Origin: Phycicoccus sp. CSK15P-2
GTDB lineage: Bacteria > Actinomycetota > Actinomycetes > Actinomycetales > Dermatophilaceae
DNA length: 64,000 nt
Direction of reading: 5' to 3'
NCBI RefSeq assembly: GCF_016888005.1
Contig: NZ_JAFDVE010000001.1
Span: 82,692-146,691, forward strand
Below, piece after piece: positions 63,035 through 64,000 of this stretch (the first letter of the stretch is position 1; every line of letters starts with the position of its first letter). A program made the translations under genes and the position numbers. Below the pieces are notes generated by a model. That model made no database searches and had not been told where the DNA came from. It saw only the letters and a list, made by a program, of their open reading frames with translations.

Positions 63035-64000
63035 GTGAGCCCCACCCCCGTGGTCCTGGACGTCGACACCGGGGTCGACGACGCGTGCGCCCTGCTGCTG
63101 GCCGCGCTGCACCCCGATCTCGACCTGCGCGCCGTCACGTGCGTCGGAGGCAACGCCCCGCTCGCGGACGTCGTGCGCAACACGCTGACGGTCCTCGGCA
63201 CCGCCGGGCGCGCCGACGTGCCGGTCGGCGTCGGGGTGGCGCGTCCGCTCCTGGAGGAGCCGGTGGACGCCCGGCACGTCCACGGCGCGGACGGCATGGC
63301 GGACCTCGGCCTGCCACCTCCGGCGCAGGAGGTCGACGACCGGTCGGCCGTCGACCTCCTCCGGGACACCGTCGACGCGGCGCACGGGGACGGCGACCCG
63401 GTGACGCTCGTCCCGCTCGCCCCGATGACCAACGTCGCGATCTTCGCCCGGCTGCACCCGGAGTCCTTCGCGCGCCTGGGCCGCGTCGTCTTCATGGGCG
63501 GCGGCGCGAACGTCAGCAACGCGACGGCCGCTGCCGAGTTCAACGTCTTCCACGACCCCGAGGCAGCGGCCATCGTCCTCGACGCCGCCGCCACGCACGA
63601 CGTCCCGGTCACCATGTACGGCCTCGACGTCTTCTACGCGCCGACGGTCGGCGACGCCGGCGTCGCGCGGCTGCGGGCCGCCGACACCCCCGTGGCCCGG
63701 CTCGCCGCCGGTCTCGTCTCCTTCCACCGGCGCCGCTTCGACGCCGCGGGTGCGACGATCGGGGACGCGGGCGCGGTGGCGGCCCTCGTCCTTCCCGAGG
63801 CGGTGCGCACCAGCCGGCTCCCCGTGCGGGTCGAGCTCACCGGCACCTGGACCCGCGGCCGGACCATCGTCGACACCCGCGACTGGAGCGGTGACATGGA
63901 CCACGACCCGCACGGGCTGGCCCCGGCCGTGGGGGGGGGGGGGCGGGGGGGGGGGGGCCGGGCCCCCCCCCCCCCGGGGGGGCGGGGGCCCGGGGGGGCG
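63035..64000 (+). CDS. Nucleoside hydrolase (IUNH family), truncated by window end
   Basis: From GTG 63035 the frame is open to the window edge. The family signature DVDTGVDDACALL (Ca-binding Asp cluster at residues 9-16) and VFMGGGANVSNATAAAEFNVFHDPEAA are present, as is YGLDVFY; the C-terminal W-S-G-D-M-D-H-D segment gives the second Asp region. It hydrolyses the N-glycosidic bond of ribonucleosides. The reading is credible to about 63930; beyond that it runs into a homopolymer tail that translates to polyglycine and is not believed. Perhaps 20-30 C-terminal residues are missing. Confidence 0.85.
   Translation, partial: MSPTPVVLDVDTGVDDACALLLAALHPDLDLRAVTCVGGNAPLADVVRNTLTVLGTAGRADVPVGVGVARPLLEEPVDARHVHGADGMADLGLPPPAQEVDDRSAVDLLRDTVDAAHGDGDPVTLVPLAPMTNVAIFARLHPESFARLGRVVFMGGGANVSNATAAAEFNVFHDPEAAAIVLDAAATHDVPVTMYGLDVFYAPTVGDAGVARLRAADTPVARLAAGLVSFHRRRFDAAGATIGDAGAVAALVLPEAVRTSRLPVRVELTGTWTRGRTIVDTRDWSGDMDHDPHGLAPAVGGGGRGGGGRAPPPPGGRGPGGA
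63931..64000. other. Homopolymeric G/C tail, probable assembly artefact
   Basis: The last 70 bases are almost only runs of G and C (for example twelve or more G in a row, then thirteen C). No other part of the window has this texture. It starts inside the conserved C-terminus of the nucleoside hydrolase and is best read as low-quality contig-end sequence. Confidence 0.85.

Overview
The window is very GC-rich, densely packed DNA from an actinobacterium, most likely a member of the Micrococcales. The grounds are the gene order (mfd-mazG-eno-ftsB-DUF501-ppx; greA-DUF4307-mca-uppS-phoH-coaA-glmS-acpS-nnr-alr-tsaEB-rimI-tsaD), a mycothiol S-conjugate amidase, many GTG starts and 4-base GTGA/ATGA stop-start overlaps, and many promoters whose TANNNT -10 box lies 6-8 bases before the start codon, implying leaderless mRNAs. 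Family, genus and species cannot be resolved from sequence reading alone.

Layout. (1) 1-11655 is the end of an exopolysaccharide locus: the tail of a membrane protein, a Wzz-type co-polymerase with a degenerate kinase domain, an APH-fold protein, two sulfotransferases around a multi-span membrane protein, then after a 490-bp gap a large secreted beta-propeller/PKD protein, a lipoprotein and, on the opposite strand, a secreted glycoside hydrolase. The sulfotransferases suggest a sulfated surface glycan. (2) 11953-22609 is core housekeeping: mfd, a SurA-like lipoprotein, mazG, a pseudouridine salvage pair (psuK-psuG), eno, ftsB, DUF501 and ppx. (3) 22634-26934 is accessory: a PadR/HAAS membrane module behind a 20-bp perfect inverted repeat, an odd short tRNA with anticodon UAA, and a DJ-1/PfpI operon divergent from a GlxA-type regulator. 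(4) 27191-43329 is mixed metabolism and envelope: BAX-inhibitor protein, thiolase, SGNH hydrolase, hotdog thioesterase, cystathionine beta-synthase, CAP protein, HxlR/RidA pair, FadH-like reductase, MsrA, a frameshifted secreted protein, cystathionine gamma-lyase/synthase, an intradiol-dioxygenase-like protein, an orphan MutL-like protein and an alpha/beta hydrolase. (5) 43354-59831 is a conserved core block: greA, DUF4307, mca, trhA, a cis-prenyltransferase, PIN-PhoH, a lytic-transglycosylase-like protein, coaA, glmS, acpS, nnr, alr, a hydrolase and the t6A genes tsaE, tsaB and tsaD with rimI between. (6) 59919-64000 holds a receiver/thioredoxin-reductase-like fusion lacking the redox CxxC, a GH3 lipoprotein and a nucleoside hydrolase that runs into a homopolymeric G/C tail, probably an assembly artefact.

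How the genes work together. CBS and the gamma-lyase could form a reverse transsulfuration route supplying cysteine for mycothiol, which Mca then uses. GlmS, Alr, UppS, AcpS and CoaA supply envelope and lipid precursors. TsaE, TsaB and TsaD make the t6A modification of tRNA. The most unusual items are the putative sulfated-glycan locus with its kinase-dead Wzz, the UAA-anticodon tRNA without a class II variable arm, the cysteine-less thioredoxin-reductase fusion, the long perfect inverted repeat at the PadR promoter and the hairpin leader of the FadH-like gene.
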